A stretch of 6,587 nucleotides of DNA, taken from NCBI GenBank assembly GCA_027488055.1, contig JAIYCK010000157.1, positions 1 through 6,587 on the forward strand. Reading direction: 5' to 3'. This stretch comes from Flavobacteriales bacterium. Lineage in GTDB: Bacteria > Bacteroidota > Bacteroidia > Flavobacteriales_D > Sanyastnellaceae. Below are positions 5,214-6,587 of the stretch, piece after piece. A program made the translations under genes and the position numbers. The notes beneath the pieces are model-generated. The model had not been told where the DNA came from. It made no database searches and worked only from the letters and a program-made list of their open reading frames with translations. Position 1 is the stretch's first letter; each line of letters opens with the position of its first letter.

Positions 5214-6064
5214 TATTCCATTATGATCATCCGCACACTCGGCAGATGCAGCGTAAACATACCATAGCCTGATTCGATATTGGACACATAATTAATGGGT
5301 TCTTGCACCAATTGATTATAAATATTTCCACCTCTCTGGCGCTGTCCCAAGTAATCAAAATATAGAGGGCTGATGTTGTTAAGCGATACGTAGAGTGTAT
5401 CTCCATCCAATTCTTGTAGTTCTACATTGAATTCAGCATGGCTATCTTGAAATTCCCAATCAGTGACCAACTTGGTCTCCACCACATTGTTGGCAGCCAG
5501 TGGATCATCTATTTCCAAGGGATTGTTGTACCGCGAATAAAAATGTACGGCATAAAAGTTTGATCCCACGGGATCTGTAAAATACACTCGCACATTCGTT
5601 TGGGTGCTATCAATGCGCTCATAAGATACAGAATCGATTTCCACCACCTCATACGCCTTGGTGATTGCCGACACTCTTTTACCCGTCGAAGGATCCAATG
5701 CATTCAGTTCATACTGATCGCCTGGCACAATGGGCAGCGAAAGACTCGCATACACCCCATTGCTTAACTCCAACAACGTATCCACTTCGTTGAGGTGTGT
5801 GATGGTAATGATGCCATTTGAGACAAGCATCTGCGCCAACAAATTCTCCGTATCGGTGGAATCGCCTTCTTGGTAGGAAAGTGCGGTGAAACTTTTGGCC
5901 AAGTATACGATTGCACCATTCCCGGGCAGTGCTTGCGACCACACCACAGGCAATGATTCCGCCTCCTCCAAGTCGATCGGAATAGGTGTTGGGACACATG
6001 CCTGCGCACAGAGAATCAATACAAATAGGCCAAAACATCTAGTAAGTGGTTGCATATTTCTCAT
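5213..6064 (-). CDS. DUF4249 family outer-membrane lipoprotein
   Basis: A 283-residue predicted lipoprotein. The signal peptide has a short basic start, the hydrophobic core FGLFVLILCAQAC, and a lipidation cysteine at 23 followed by VPTPIPIDLEEAES. The mature N-terminus with IPIDL and acidic residues, the early VYLAKS strand, and the C-terminal EPINYVSNIESGYGMF match the DUF4249 family of Bacteroidota. These proteins are encoded beside TonB-dependent receptors and their function is not established; a surface-exposed partner of the receptor is a reasonable inference. The ATG at 6064 lies two bases after the receptor stop (6067-6069), so the two are surely cotranscribed; an ATG at 6055 would also leave a signal peptide. 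Length is somewhat below that of many family members, but both ends are intact. Confidence 0.87.
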   Translation of the reverse strand: MRNMQPLTRCFGLFVLILCAQACVPTPIPIDLEEAESLPVVWSQALPGNGAIVYLAKSFTALSYQEGDSTDTENLLAQMLVSNGIITITHLNEVDTLLELSNGVYASLSLPIVPGDQYELNALDPSTGKRVSAITKAYEVVEIDSVSYERIDSTQTNVRVYFTDPVGSNFYAVHFYSRYNNPLEIDDPLAANNVVETKLVTDWEFQDSHAEFNVELQELDGDTLYVSLNNISPLYFDYLGQRQRGGNIYNQLVQEPINYVSNIESGYGMFTLHLPSVRMIIME

Positions 6065-6066
6065 GA

Positions 6067-6587
6067 TTAAAAACTAAAGTTATAGGCCACTGATGGAATA
6101 AATCCAAACAGGCCTGGTTGTTCGTAGTGATATCCGATGCTTCCATCTTCGTTGGGACGAATGTTGATTCGAAAGGGAGTTGCTCTATTATAAAAATTAT
6201 AGCACCCAAAATGCCACTCACTTTTGAAGCGTTTGCTTTTGTTGGGGCGCGGCTTCAAAATGAAATTGAGATCCAAACGATGTGAGGGGGACATGGAGAT
6301 CGCATTGCGCTCGGAATAAATGGGCACCAAATCGACGCCCGTAAAAGTGGCATTGGGCACCAGGTATTGTCCAGTCTGAGCAGTGAATCGCGAGCCGGTT
6401 GAATATACCCATACAGCACTCACGTCCCACCTCTTGCTGATTTCGTAGTTCAATACCACATTGATATTGTGCCTGCGATCGTACTTCGCCCAAAACACCT
6501 TGCCACTGTTGAGTTGATCGAATTGCCGAGTGGCCCAACTCAAAGTATACGCCACCCAACCATTGAATCTTCCGCTGGTGCGTTGCA
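6067..6587 (-). CDS. TonB-dependent receptor, C-terminal part (runs off right edge)
   Basis: The last 172 residues of an outer-membrane TonB-dependent receptor; the plug, any carboxypeptidase-like N-terminal domain and the TonB box lie outside the window. The visible part is alternating beta strands: GRFNGWVAYTLSWATRQFDQ, then FWAKYDRRHNINVVLNYEIS, then KRWDVSAVWVYSTGSRFT. The YDRRHNI motif and the following strand-turn pattern are typical of the last barrel strands of Bacteroidota receptors, and the protein ends in aromatic FSF, as barrel proteins recognised by the Bam machinery do. The frame is open to the window edge, beginning with a Gln codon at 6585. It is immediately followed by the DUF4249 lipoprotein, a known pairing. 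The substrate cannot be inferred. Confidence 0.9.
   Translation of the reverse strand, partial: QRTSGRFNGWVAYTLSWATRQFDQLNSGKVFWAKYDRRHNINVVLNYEISKRWDVSAVWVYSTGSRFTAQTGQYLVPNATFTGVDLVPIYSERNAISMSPSHRLDLNFILKPRPNKSKRFKSEWHFGCYNFYNRATPFRINIRPNEDGSIGYHYEQPGLFGFIPSVAYNFSF

Noticed and set aside
6218..6559. A 113-codon minus-strand frame overlapping the TonB-dependent receptor.
   Set aside because: The neighbouring frame shows clear barrel-strand motifs, ends in aromatic FSF and stays open to the window edge; this one has neither motifs nor a sensible composition.
1..6587. Search for mobile elements, phage genes, CRISPR arrays, tRNA genes and long direct repeats.
   Set aside because: No transposase, integrase, terminal repeats, spaced repeats or cloverleaf-like sequence was seen; coding style looks uniform throughout.

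Overview
The window comes from a member of the phylum Bacteroidota. Four things point there: a PorW/SprE-type lipoprotein of the type IX secretion system, a TonB-dependent receptor followed by a DUF4249 lipoprotein, an ATP synthase subunit a with the long N-terminal extension typical of that phylum, and promoter boxes of the Bacteroidota type (TAnnTTTG) in front of two genes. The class or genus cannot be set from the sequence alone.

Layout. Positions 1-4223 hold a minus-strand block that reads, in order of transcription: porW/sprE (4223 to 1500), a bactofilin (1487 to 1059), atpZ (1090 to 872), a four-helix membrane protein resembling ATP synthase protein I (870 to 502), a 220-base gap with its own probable promoter, and the first 93 codons of atpB (281 to the left edge). 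Gaps inside the block are 12 bases, a 32-base overlap and 1 base, so the first four genes are probably cotranscribed. Divergent from it, across a short intergenic region with an inverted repeat carrying back-to-back -7-like boxes, lies a membrane-anchored M23 endopeptidase (4334 to 5203, plus strand). It converges on a minus-strand pair: the 3' end of a TonB-dependent receptor (entering from the right edge to 6067) and a DUF4249 lipoprotein (6064 to 5213). A perfect 7-bp hairpin covers the meeting point.

How the genes may work together. PorW is a periplasmic lipoprotein needed for type IX secretion and gliding in studied relatives. Bactofilins are membrane-attached cytoskeletal polymers that in other phyla guide M23 peptidases to shape the cell wall; here a bactofilin and an M23 peptidase with a short cytoplasmic tail lie on either side of porW. 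AtpZ and the AtpI-like protein are accessory factors of the F-type ATP synthase whose main operon starts with atpB. The receptor/DUF4249 pair is an outer-membrane uptake or surface module unrelated to the rest. Nothing looks like a mobile element, phage, CRISPR array, tRNA or rRNA. The most interesting points are the symmetric divergent promoter, the non-ATG start of porW that it implies, and the bactofilin/M23/PorW association.
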